Origin: Methylococcales bacterium
GTDB taxonomy: Bacteria; Pseudomonadota; Gammaproteobacteria; Methylococcales; Methylomonadaceae
Direction: 5' to 3'
Assembly: GCA_028707085.1 (NCBI GenBank)
Contig: JAQTUW010000018.1
Coordinates: 1-62,401, forward strand
Length of the DNA: 62,401 nucleotides
Shown piece by piece: positions 27,501-33,127 of this stretch. The position numbers were made by a program, and so were the translations under genes. Under the pieces are notes generated by a model that saw nothing but the letters and a program-made list of their open reading frames with translations, was not told the DNA's origin and did not search any database. Each line of letters begins with the position of its first letter. Position 1 is the stretch's first letter.

Positions 27501-30091
27501 AGTTGTACGCCTACGATAATATCGATACCGGATCCAGCACCGCAAGCAATATCAATGTCATCATGTCGGCGGCCGATCCGAGCAACCTGCCTTCGGTGTC
27601 GTCGCCTTTGCTGGTAAGCTATAAAAGCGGTTTTAGCGCGGCGATAAACTATATGCTGAACAGTCCGACATTGCTTACCGCCTATGCGCAGATCCCGGTT
27701 CATCTGAACGACGCCAATCCGGTGCTGATCAGCACCACGGCGGGCAATATCGATACACAGAACAGTTTACTGTTCGTGCTGCCCAAGCAGACCCTGGTCA
27801 GCGCCGGCAAGGATCTGCTCAACACCAGTTTCATGATTCAGAACGATACGGCGGCGTCCAGTTCGCTGGTCAGCGCCGGAGGGGATATTACGTTCAATAC
27901 CTTGCGCGACTCCATAACCGCCGCGCTGAATAATACGAGCAGCTCGCAGAGCATTCAGGTTAGCGGGCCGGGGCAGTTGACGGTGCTGAGCGGCGGCAAT
28001 ATCAATCTGGGTTCGTCGGGCGGGATTCTTTCCACGGGCAATACCGGCGCCAACACCTATCTGCCCAGCGGCGGGGCCAATGTGACCGTGCTGGCGGGCA
28101 TGTCCGGCAGCACGCTGAATTCGACGGCGTTCGCCACCGATTTCATGACCGATTCCTCGGCCAGCAGCAATTATGACAGTTCCTTCAGCGCGGCTGTGCA
28201 GAAATATCTGCTTCAAGCCCCAGGGGCGCCGACGCCGGCTTCGCTACAGTCGCTGGTGAAGCAGGCGGAGGCTAGCGCCGTCAGCGCGCTGTCGGCGCAG
28301 GGTTTGACGGTGACCAACGGCTTCAAGCAATATTTTGCCCAGTATTTGCAGGATTACTGGAGCCACTATAGCGGCAATCTGGCGGTGGACGGCGTACTGT
28401 CGCTGATCAGTCAGGCCGGAAGCAGCGCCCTGGCTGCGCAAACTTTGCCGCCTCAGGCGACCATCGTGGTCGATCAGTATGCGGCGGATTACAGCCAGTA
28501 TCTGCAAACCGCCCTTGGCCAGTATCACGGCACATTGACAATAGCCGGGCTGGAGGCGCTGATGAGCCAGGCCGACAGCAGCGCCGTCAATGCCCTGACC
28601 ACCCAGGGTTTCAGCAGTAGTGATCTGGTGCTGGCGAGCGGCTATAAAACCGCCTTCAATCAGGCCATGCAGGACTATCTGACCCCTTACGGCGCTAATC
28701 TGCCGGCGGCCACTGCGGTGGCGGGCGCACTTTCGGCGCAGGAAGCCGTTGCCGCCCGGACAAGCTTTGACCAGTTGCAACAGGCGTATACCAGCGAACT
28801 GACGCAACTGGTGCAGAATTATCTGCCCGGGCAGACGGTGACCGCCGCCAATGCGCTGAATTATCTCAGCCAGTTGAGCAGCGCGCAGCAGTCGCTGGTC
28901 GAAACGCAGTTGCTGCCTTATGTGCAATCGGTTTACGCCAGCGATATGCAGCAGTATGCAGAGAAAAGGGCGAGCGCGGTACTGACCGTGGATAAGGATA
29001 GTCAGGAACTGAACATGCTGGCCATGTCCGAAACCCTGTTCCGCGGCTCCACGTTGGTGGCCAATTCCTATAATAAGACCTTTAGCTATAACGCCGAGAA
29101 AGGCTGGACGCCAAATGCCGGTTATAGCTACGACACGATCATCAAGAATGTCGATATTAACCTGCTGAACGCCATTCAGAGCTATCAGACCGCCAATCAT
29201 GTCGCCAATCCGGGCTACATTAATATGGGTAACGGCTCCACGATTAATATCGCCGCCGAAGTTCAGGCCATTCAAAGTTCCGGCAATTCAGCCCTGGGCA
29301 AGGCGCTGCTAAACAGCATTTACGCCGCCCGCCCGGATTTGAAGGCTGCGGTCAGGCCGGTCAGCGGCGATCTATCGCTGTTCTTTAGCACCATACAGAC
29401 GCTGGATGGCGGCAGTATCAACCTGTTTACGCCTGGCGGCGGCATCGACGCCGGTCTGTCGGCCACCACCATCGGCCAGAAGTCGGCCAATCAACTGGGT
29501 ATTATCGCCAGCGCCGCCGGGGGAATTAACGCCTTTGTTCGTGACGACTTCCAGGTGAATCTGACCCGGGTCATGACCCTGGGCGGCGGCGATGTGGTCG
29601 CCGGCTCCACCGAAGGCAGCATCGACGCCGGTAAGGGCGTGGCACTGAACGGCGCGGTGCAGGAGCAGGTCAGTTATGACGAATACGGCAATCCGGTGGT
29701 CACGCTGCTGCCTGCGGTGACGACAAGCGGTATCCGCTCCGCCACGCCGCAGGGCAGCGGCCTTAAATCCGGCGCCATCGTGCTGTTCGCGCCGCGCGGC
29801 GTGATCGACGCCGGCGAGGCCGGGATTGCCGGCGGCAACCTGTTCCTGGATGCGTCGTCTTTCAAAAACGTCGCCAACATCAGTAGCTCCACCGGGGTGT
29901 CGGTCGGTGCGCCGACCGCGCCGCCGGCGGGACTTTCCGCGGCGCTGAGCGGCACCAGCGGTCTGACCGCCAGTATCAACAAGTCGTTTGAGAACGAAAC
30001 CAACGTGGGGCAGGAAACCGCCAATACCCTCGCCAATAACGCCATGAGCCTGGGTATTCTGACTGTGGATCTGCTGGGCTTCGGCGATTAG
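18548..30091 (+). CDS. Giant two-partner secretion exoprotein (TpsA, filamentous haemagglutinin-like)
   Basis: 3847 residues, by far the largest gene in the window. Residues 1-43 are a long basic signal peptide ending AQA. Residues 44-300 form the TPS secretion domain: ILNWQSFDVGSHAKVDF and LINPNGIVFGAGSVVDTNG are the diagnostic motifs recognised by TpsB POTRA domains. The long middle consists of degenerate Gly/Ser/Asn/Ala-rich repeats (GNISL, GGSVNL, LNAATVAIG types) that should fold as a right-handed beta-helix. Around residues 3215-3480 the composition changes to helical repeats. Cys is very rare. No membrane anchor or toxin (CdiA-CT, CT-VENN) domain was recognised, so an adhesin or scaffold role is more likely than contact-dependent inhibition. 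Confidence 0.93.
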   Translation: MTNKPATKQHPQAEAFRLKPIAFFVRALLTGGFFMGTLPSAQANPEVNTLPIMDPATWTTGHVTEQTVGHTMTVTQTDHADILNWQSFDVGSHAKVDFVQPSADSVVVNEITASGVPSQIFGQISSNGEVYLINPNGIVFGAGSVVDTNGMVASTLLPTAEAIAGITNPGGGQALSGIANPNTVANGGTVYAAFSADGSSASTSSSGSGYTGKAQSTAVSIDVQSGAKITSENGKPILMFAPTILNEGSVSASGGQVMMAASSDVVYLQEAPTAGSQSDVRGLLVAVGTGGNVTNAINAAISANQGNVTLMGFAVNQNGRVSATTSINENGSIRLLASEGVNMAANLVTSKMQLGSASTTRPDGETSSVTLGAQSRTNITPELVYSNGVQTRVVASQTILRSRVEITAENVLMQSATVNGAQTAAQIIAPAGVVDVTATQNPVSPMAANATNGSSITVQSGVDIDVSGMNSTRSMASNVISVKLQSNELADSPLQKTGILNGKTVQIDIRADNGNGTPLANISSELASLTYTLAERLVAGGTIALNSEGAVNVEKNAQLNFSGGVETFLAGYIDTTELVAANGQLVNIGSASPLMPYAGIYGQYTTTNAKWGVTETWTTDVQSMWLYEPSYQQGGNAGTLAITANDVQMNGDLHGQSVDGMYQRSLAEEAIGGTLIINDNLAASAAQDIVFMTQAAQNTGLGGIDLAAALVLRSDMLARSGIQKASFATNGGIDIAGGSTVQLSAASSLSLQGGSIDVIGNIQGAGASVSLTTTYDPSLTGLDGHINVDSGATMALQGLWVNDFTDPANAVSNGSLLAINGGAFNVSAQGNVDLQPGSSVDVSGGAWLHANRTLTDGAAGSISLAAADVQNSGSNLTISGAKLSAYGLASGGSISLESNAVAIGGSTQTVSGNLQPLELDAGFFSSGGFASYTVISDANGLTVAANTAIDLQQTNTQLINGYASAPGAANISAISSLTTLPANLIQPSSLTLEANHSVGAQSGSYLSVGANSSIVATPQSTITLSSDTSINFDGSITDQGGTVNLDIVTSPYLTSVYSPSRELWLGGDANIDVSGTVIYQPNTLGLTEGSVLNGGTVNLDAKYGFVAAMAGSQINVSGAQALLSQPVLTSRNTIGYSSRVVGSNGGAVNITAAEGVYLDGGMQAQAGNAAGTAGGSLSVSLLGGEGANAGDAQLIVVQDVGSSIIQAGGSYLNADVLTQANGFNSFGVDQPAALNGVGIVGANQVAAAGFSSLNLQTIATTTPSNQKAAGEILFQGNTFVNQGNVDLSLIDALTLDAPVIGWALSSGGAAANNLDVTSQTAGSVNLTAATVAIGSSTVTPQLVSYLPAAVGGMGQFNVTAGVLNAQGVQQAGMITLQGEASTSGFGVVNLAASRDISLQGVLDKSYNNNGVTDSFQGAFETYGQLNLSAERIFPTTLSQFTLATNTATGVINFNAPNTATPTPVLEADAALTVTAATINQNGNILAPFGHIDFQASKQINFGANSLTSVSGQNQIIPFGVTSAGQDWLYPLNDSLGGVDMNLIVGGAQSSVAVPEKQLTLNAPTVASSKGAVIDLSGGGDLMAYEFVPGAGGSKDVLAAGNAIYGGTSFAIIPSYTGYAPYDPMLTPAAGTTPAQGGLTVGEQITIAAGSALPAGTYTLLPAHYALLAGAYLVTPVASSSTVAQGASTTLVSGTPVVSGYYDTLGTSIKSQTPTNFVVQTGASALKYSQINLTYGDSFFARQATNDGVAVPLLAQDAGQLSATVTTALDLPTLRTGGVKGAEVDISANDLSVVNSLDNAGGVELLASDLNGENIGSLFLGGNRSVDAATGNTLLNVTANTLTIGSNVTLNKVSELLLAATNTLEIKTGAALSTTGSLSTAANTVLETSGDSAVLRLAAGGQVSLDRTASSGLTGNLLIDQGASLTAASGSILLDASGNNSGLQGSFNFGSAGGGNLSIGANALNIGDIGSQTGLIGLSLDNTQLAAMGSLASLYLNGRNYVDIYGNVATPVISNLVLNTPVLAGMAVSPGAVNTASVSAGRLTLANYAGGSCASGLSGCTGTGAGTLDFNAGNLTLDATSSATSSGSFTVSGYEQVNFAVSSAVTGKGAGQYDIAANTTINTPMISGDSAASTTINTAGYSLTIDPAAAGGSATAATATSAGVGAILSLNAANLLVDSSLIYRGGSVNLNSATGNLNLGGNALVDVSATQQSAGLNPAVQIAGGEITLSAGQDVLAAAGSQLLLSATASGVSAGTLNVNARQGYATLGGAIKAGGADKAHGGRLLMDVLTLDGGGFNALNTAAAAADFSGEFGLRLRSGDIDVDNTQTVTAQTINLAADSGAVNIYGVLDASGGNGGNISLSSDSGVLLAAGSELKAYATGSAGNGGTVVLSAVSQAAADNAGVTLPAGGITIQSGATVDVRSRGDYSLVDCATLGDCGSLGKVELQVDRQPVNADGNPGNVSIAGAIDIAPINSGAASLGYDASQTLPEVVAVKVYDLSQTGVSDVLNQITASDLTTFNADAASFMQTVTANSGYTVMPGIEAITTGGAAMTVNPGSAGWNLSTWRYAYGTESVTGQLILRSSGDLNIQQTISDGFTTLTATSGKHSVSISELQQNYSWSYDLAAGADLTAANHQALLSTASNLNLSPATLVRTGTGDININVSGNINMSNNSLIYSAGRQDPNNPWGYTQAQVIYDAANYSGYYAEYPVDGGSVSVAAGGDINVTPLSSSTVMGFYSDWLVRTGSSSQPTSWGINFAKYNDNLGALGGGNVTVSAGGNIENLTVAIPTTGKINPADYAANSTASSPLYSGNYPDPIVSGGGNLYLSAGGNIGGGAFYVEQGVAEISAGGSLTAGGYYSAVGSSYLDPILALGNAAMNVTAGINIGLETILNPLVTPSASSYGKRLDSLFFSYGANSSVTLTALSGDVSLTNNPQRLISGADIPATSNVEITTYPGTLTVNALQGSLNILNSFQLYPAATGNLELYAYDNIDTGSSTASNINVIMSAADPSNLPSVSSPLLVSYKSGFSAAINYMLNSPTLLTAYAQIPVHLNDANPVLISTTAGNIDTQNSLLFVLPKQTLVSAGKDLLNTSFMIQNDTAASSSLVSAGGDITFNTLRDSITAALNNTSSSQSIQVSGPGQLTVLSGGNINLGSSGGILSTGNTGANTYLPSGGANVTVLAGMSGSTLNSTAFATDFMTDSSASSNYDSSFSAAVQKYLLQAPGAPTPASLQSLVKQAEASAVSALSAQGLTVTNGFKQYFAQYLQDYWSHYSGNLAVDGVLSLISQAGSSALAAQTLPPQATIVVDQYAADYSQYLQTALGQYHGTLTIAGLEALMSQADSSAVNALTTQGFSSSDLVLASGYKTAFNQAMQDYLTPYGANLPAATAVAGALSAQEAVAARTSFDQLQQAYTSELTQLVQNYLPGQTVTAANALNYLSQLSSAQQSLVETQLLPYVQSVYASDMQQYAEKRASAVLTVDKDSQELNMLAMSETLFRGSTLVANSYNKTFSYNAEKGWTPNAGYSYDTIIKNVDINLLNAIQSYQTANHVANPGYINMGNGSTINIAAEVQAIQSSGNSALGKALLNSIYAARPDLKAAVRPVSGDLSLFFSTIQTLDGGSINLFTPGGGIDAGLSATTIGQKSANQLGIIASAAGGINAFVRDDFQVNLTRVMTLGGGDVVAGSTEGSIDAGKGVALNGAVQEQVSYDEYGNPVVTLLPAVTTSGIRSATPQGSGLKSGAIVLFAPRGVIDAGEAGIAGGNLFLDASSFKNVANISSSTGVSVGAPTAPPAGLSAALSGTSGLTASINKSFENETNVGQETANTLANNAMSLGILTVDLLGFGD
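28205..28840 (+). repeat. Imperfect alpha-helical repeats inside TpsA
   Basis: About three units of 75-80 residues share the pattern L-x2-QA-x-SSAVxAL, then Y/F-x-x-Y-x-QYL-x3-L-x2-Y-GNL (for example LVKQAEASAVSAL, LISQAGSSALAAQ, LMSQADSSAVNAL). They interrupt the Gly/Asn-rich beta-helix near the C-terminus. Tyr and Gln spacing suggests amphipathic helices, perhaps a hinge, multimerisation or ligand module. Boundaries are approximate. Confidence 0.55.
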
Positions 30092-30107
30092 CGGCCCGGA
30101 CGCAAAA

Positions 30108-30146
30108 GGCTCGCCGGACGCCCGGCAGCCGGGCGTCCGGCGAGCC
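30108..30146 (+). terminator. Perfect 18-bp GC-rich hairpin between tpsA and the ExbB-fusion gene
   Basis: The arm GGCTCGCCGGACGCCCGG (30108-30125) pairs exactly with 30129-30146 around a CAG loop. It begins 16 bp after the tpsA stop. No T-run follows (TAACAGGACTAAAAATT), so it is not a classical intrinsic terminator. It may pause polymerase, block 3'-exonucleases or set the ratio between tpsA and the downstream genes. Confidence 0.6.
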
Positions 30147-30231
30147 TAACAGGACTAAAAATTGCTTATTGTCATATTGGTGTAAAAAAGAACCGTGATA
30201 ATTGGCGCTATTCTATTTATTGAGTTTAAAA

Positions 30232-32013
30232 ATGAACCGGATTGTTTGTCTGCTGATAGTACTTTTAATGACGCCTGCGCTGGCCCAAGCCTGGTGGAAC
30301 GAGGATTGGGGGTATCGCAAGAAGTTAACCGTCGATGCTCAGAAACTGCAGCAGGATGGCGTGAAAATACCTGCCGATGCGCTGGCTCTGGTGCGTTTGC
30401 ATACCGGCAACTTCGCTTATTTCGCGGATCTGGGGGAAAAAGGCAAGGCCGTCCGCTTTATGTCCGGCGATGACAAGACGCCGCTGAAGTTTTATATCGA
30501 AAAAATTGATCCGGTCAATGAAATGGCGCTGATCTGGGTGAAACTGCCCAAGGATCTTGCCACCGCCAAGGATCCGTCCTTCTGGATGTATTACGGCAAT
30601 CCCAATGCCGTGGATGCTTCGGAAGCCGCCGGTATCTTCGATGTAGCGCAAATGCTGGATTATCATTTTGAAGCCGGGCCGGTGAAGGATGCGACGGCGT
30701 ACGCCAATCAGCCGGCGCTGGCGACCAATAGCGTGCTGGAAGGCGGCGCCATAGGCGAAGCCGGCGCATTCGACGGCGCGCAGCAGATTCGCGTGCCTTC
30801 GTCGCCTTCGCTACAGATGCAGACCTCCGTGGGCTGGACCTTGTCCATGTGGGTGAAGATCGATCAGCCGCAGACCGACGCCGTGCTGTTTCAGCGCGAC
30901 AAGTTGACGCTGTCGGTGCGAGGGCAGCAGCCGGTTCTGACGGTGGGCGACAAGGAGATGGTCAGTCCGGCCGGCCTTAATCTGGCGAGCTGGCAGAATC
31001 TGGCCGTCACGGCCGGCGCTACCGGCTTTACCTTGTATATAGACGGCAAGGCGGCCGGCATCATACCGCCGGCCGACGTCTCGGTGCTGGACGGCGATAT
31101 CAGCATTGCGGCGGCCCTTGATGGTAGCCGCGGGTTTAGCGGCGCCATTGATGAACTGGGCCTCAGCAAGGCGACGCTGGATCAGAATGCGCTGCAATTC
31201 GCGGATTTGATGGAGGGCCAGAATTCGACCATCCTGACTTACGGCGAAGACACCACGCCTGATAGCGAGGGGGGCGGCGAATCCTATGTGATTGCGACCC
31301 TGAACAATGTGACCATAGACGGCTGGGTCATTATCGGGATTCTGGCGGTGATGTTTGTGATCAGTTGGGTGGTGATGGTCGCCAAGGCTATTGTGCTAAA
31401 CAATACCGAGTCCGAGAACAAAAAATTTGAAGCGGCTTTCAAGGAATTGAATACGGCGGAAGTGGCCCAACTGGATCGTCCTGAAGAAGAGGATGCGGAA
31501 GATTACGAGGAATCGCCGCTGCTGCTGTCGCTGACCGGCAATCACGCCGCTTTTGCCGGCTCCTGCATTTACCGTGTTTACCATATCGGCGTTCAGGAGA
31601 TGAACAAACGGCTGAATGTCGCCGATCCGTCCGGACAGATGCTGTCCGCGCAAGCCTTGAACGCCGTCAAGGCGTCGATGGACGGCGTCATGGTGCGCGA
31701 GTTGCAGAAGCTTAATTCGCAGATGGTGTTGCTGACCATCGCCATCAGTGGCGGGCCTTTCCTGGGATTGCTGGGTACGGTGGTGGGGGTAATGATTACC
31801 TTCGCCGCGATTGCGGTCAGCGGCGAGGTGAATGTCAATGCGATCGCCCCGGGGATCGCCGCCGCGCTGACGGCGACGGTTTGCGGTCTGGCCGTGGCCA
31901 TTCCGGCGCTGTTCGGCTACAACTATCTGGGCAGCAAGATCAAGGTTATTACAGCCGATATGCAGGTATTTATCGATGAATTTGTCGCCAAACTGGCCGA
32001 ACAATATAGCTGA
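30232..32013 (+). CDS. DUF2341-LamG-MotA/TolQ/ExbB fusion protein
   Basis: 593 residues from ATG 30232 (a TTG at 30202 would spoil the signal peptide). Residues 1-20 are a signal sequence ending AQA. Residues 21-130 are DUF2341-like (WWNEDWGYRKKLTVDA, FWMYYGNPNA). Residues 142-320 resemble a concanavalin/LamG jelly roll (WTLSMWVKIDQP, FTLYIDGKAAG, GFSGAIDELGLS). After a linker come membrane segments at 364-388, 498-525 and 536-562, with GPFLGLLGTVVGVMITFAAI typical of MotA/TolQ/ExbB proton channels. ExbB-type subunits pentamerise around ExbD and use proton flow to drive a partner. Here a large periplasmic domain precedes the channel. ExbD and TonB-like genes follow immediately. Confidence 0.9.
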   Translation: MNRIVCLLIVLLMTPALAQAWWNEDWGYRKKLTVDAQKLQQDGVKIPADALALVRLHTGNFAYFADLGEKGKAVRFMSGDDKTPLKFYIEKIDPVNEMALIWVKLPKDLATAKDPSFWMYYGNPNAVDASEAAGIFDVAQMLDYHFEAGPVKDATAYANQPALATNSVLEGGAIGEAGAFDGAQQIRVPSSPSLQMQTSVGWTLSMWVKIDQPQTDAVLFQRDKLTLSVRGQQPVLTVGDKEMVSPAGLNLASWQNLAVTAGATGFTLYIDGKAAGIIPPADVSVLDGDISIAAALDGSRGFSGAIDELGLSKATLDQNALQFADLMEGQNSTILTYGEDTTPDSEGGGESYVIATLNNVTIDGWVIIGILAVMFVISWVVMVAKAIVLNNTESENKKFEAAFKELNTAEVAQLDRPEEEDAEDYEESPLLLSLTGNHAAFAGSCIYRVYHIGVQEMNKRLNVADPSGQMLSAQALNAVKASMDGVMVRELQKLNSQMVLLTIAISGGPFLGLLGTVVGVMITFAAIAVSGEVNVNAIAPGIAAALTATVCGLAVAIPALFGYNYLGSKIKVITADMQVFIDEFVAKLAEQYS

Positions 32014-32052
32014 TATTGTCATCGCCAGAAACGCTTTAGAGAGTAGCAAGAA

Positions 32053-32457
32053 ATGAAAGCACATGAGGAAAATGCGGCGTATGACGAAATTAACGTCACG
32101 CCGATGCTGGATCTGGCCTATGTATTGCTGGTGGTGTTCATTTTAATGACCACGGCGGCCGTGCAGGGCATACAGGTTAATTTACCCAAGGCCAGTAATG
32201 CCCCCAGTTTATCAAAGCCACAAACCAAGGCGATAACCGTGACGGCGGATGGCACGATTTTTCTGGATACCTATCCGGTGACTATGGAACAGCTTGAGTC
32301 CACCCTGTTGCAGTACAAGGCCGCCAATCCGGAATTGCCGGTAGTGGTAAAAGGCGACGCCAGCGTACAGTACCATAGCGTGGTCGAGATCCTGGCCTTG
32401 CTGGGTAAACTGGATATCACCCAGGTCGGGCTTGTGACCCAGAATCTGGTGAAATAA
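32053..32457 (+). CDS. ExbD/TolR-family biopolymer transport protein
   Basis: 134 residues. A short cytoplasmic N-terminus with EINVTPMLDLAYVLLVVFIL contains the membrane helix and the conserved proton-carrying Asp of ExbD/TolR. The periplasmic domain (45-134) has the expected fold, with ITVTADGTIFLD and VVVKGDASVQYHSVVEIL. It lies 39 bp after the ExbB-fusion gene and 6 bp before the TonB-like gene, so it is the stator partner of that module. A canonical length argues for a functional subunit. Confidence 0.93.
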   Translation: MKAHEENAAYDEINVTPMLDLAYVLLVVFILMTTAAVQGIQVNLPKASNAPSLSKPQTKAITVTADGTIFLDTYPVTMEQLESTLLQYKAANPELPVVVKGDASVQYHSVVEILALLGKLDITQVGLVTQNLVK

Positions 32458-32463
32458 CAGCTT

Positions 32464-33117
32464 ATGTCCCGTAAAAAAAAACATTTTAGGGTTTATCTGC
32501 CAAGAATTATTGGTGGCTTGCTGGCGGCGCTGGCCATTTTTTTTGTAGTCAAAGTCATCGTCAATTTCATAAATGAAAAACCGAACAAGGACGAGCGGAA
32601 AATTCAGCCGATTACGCTGTTAAAACCGCCGCCGCCACCGCCGCCGCCGCCTCCCAAGGTGGAGACGCCGCCGCCGCCGGACATCAAGCAGAAGATCGAT
32701 GAGCCGGAGCCGGAGCCGGTTCCGGAAACGCCGGATGAAGCGCCGCCGCGCGATCTGGGTCTGGACGCCGAAGGCACGGCCGGTTCGGATGCATTCGGTC
32801 TGGCGGCGCGCAAAGGCGGCACCGGTTTGTTCGGCGGCGGTGATCCGTATGCGCATTACGGCGGCATGATCAAGAATGAAATATTGAATTTGCTATCCAG
32901 CCACGAAGACTTGCGTCGCAAGAGTTATACCGCGATTGTCAAAATATGGCTGAAATCCGATGGTTCGGTGGACAGATTCGAATTGAGCAAGGGCAGTAAC
33001 GATCCCGGCATAGATGAAACGCTGACCCGGATTCTCGAGAAATATAAGCAGACCGGCGAGCCGGTGCCGCCAGGCATGCAACAGCCCATTAAATTTAGAA
33101 TTTCATCACGCGTCTAA
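32464..33117 (+). CDS. TonB-family energy-transducing protein
   Basis: 217 residues. A basic N-terminus and a single membrane anchor (13-33, IIGGLLAALAIFFVVKVIV) are followed by a proline-rich linker with ten consecutive Pro and then PEPEPVPE repeats. The C-terminal domain is TonB-like (residues 125-217; YTAIVKIWLKSDGSVDRFELS). TonB spans the periplasm and pulls on an outer-membrane partner using ExbB/ExbD energy. The linker is short, which limits reach. No TonB-dependent receptor with plug domain is in the window, so the partner could be the adjacent porin, TpsB/TpsA, or a receptor elsewhere. Confidence 0.88.
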   Translation: MSRKKKHFRVYLPRIIGGLLAALAIFFVVKVIVNFINEKPNKDERKIQPITLLKPPPPPPPPPPKVETPPPPDIKQKIDEPEPEPVPETPDEAPPRDLGLDAEGTAGSDAFGLAARKGGTGLFGGGDPYAHYGGMIKNEILNLLSSHEDLRRKSYTAIVKIWLKSDGSVDRFELSKGSNDPGIDETLTRILEKYKQTGEPVPPGMQQPIKFRISSRV

Positions 33118-33127
33118 AATTACAGGA

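Noticed and set aside
19013-29275. Several long minus-strand open frames (up to about 440 codons) opposite tpsA
   Set aside because: They arise from biased codon use in the repeat-rich plus-strand gene; their translations are low-complexity His/Gln/Arg/Gly-rich with no domains or ribosome-binding sites.
18548-30091. TpsA considered as a CdiA contact-dependent inhibition toxin
   Set aside because: No VENN-type motif or toxin-like C-terminal domain was recognised, and no small immunity gene follows; the next genes are the ExbB-TonB set.
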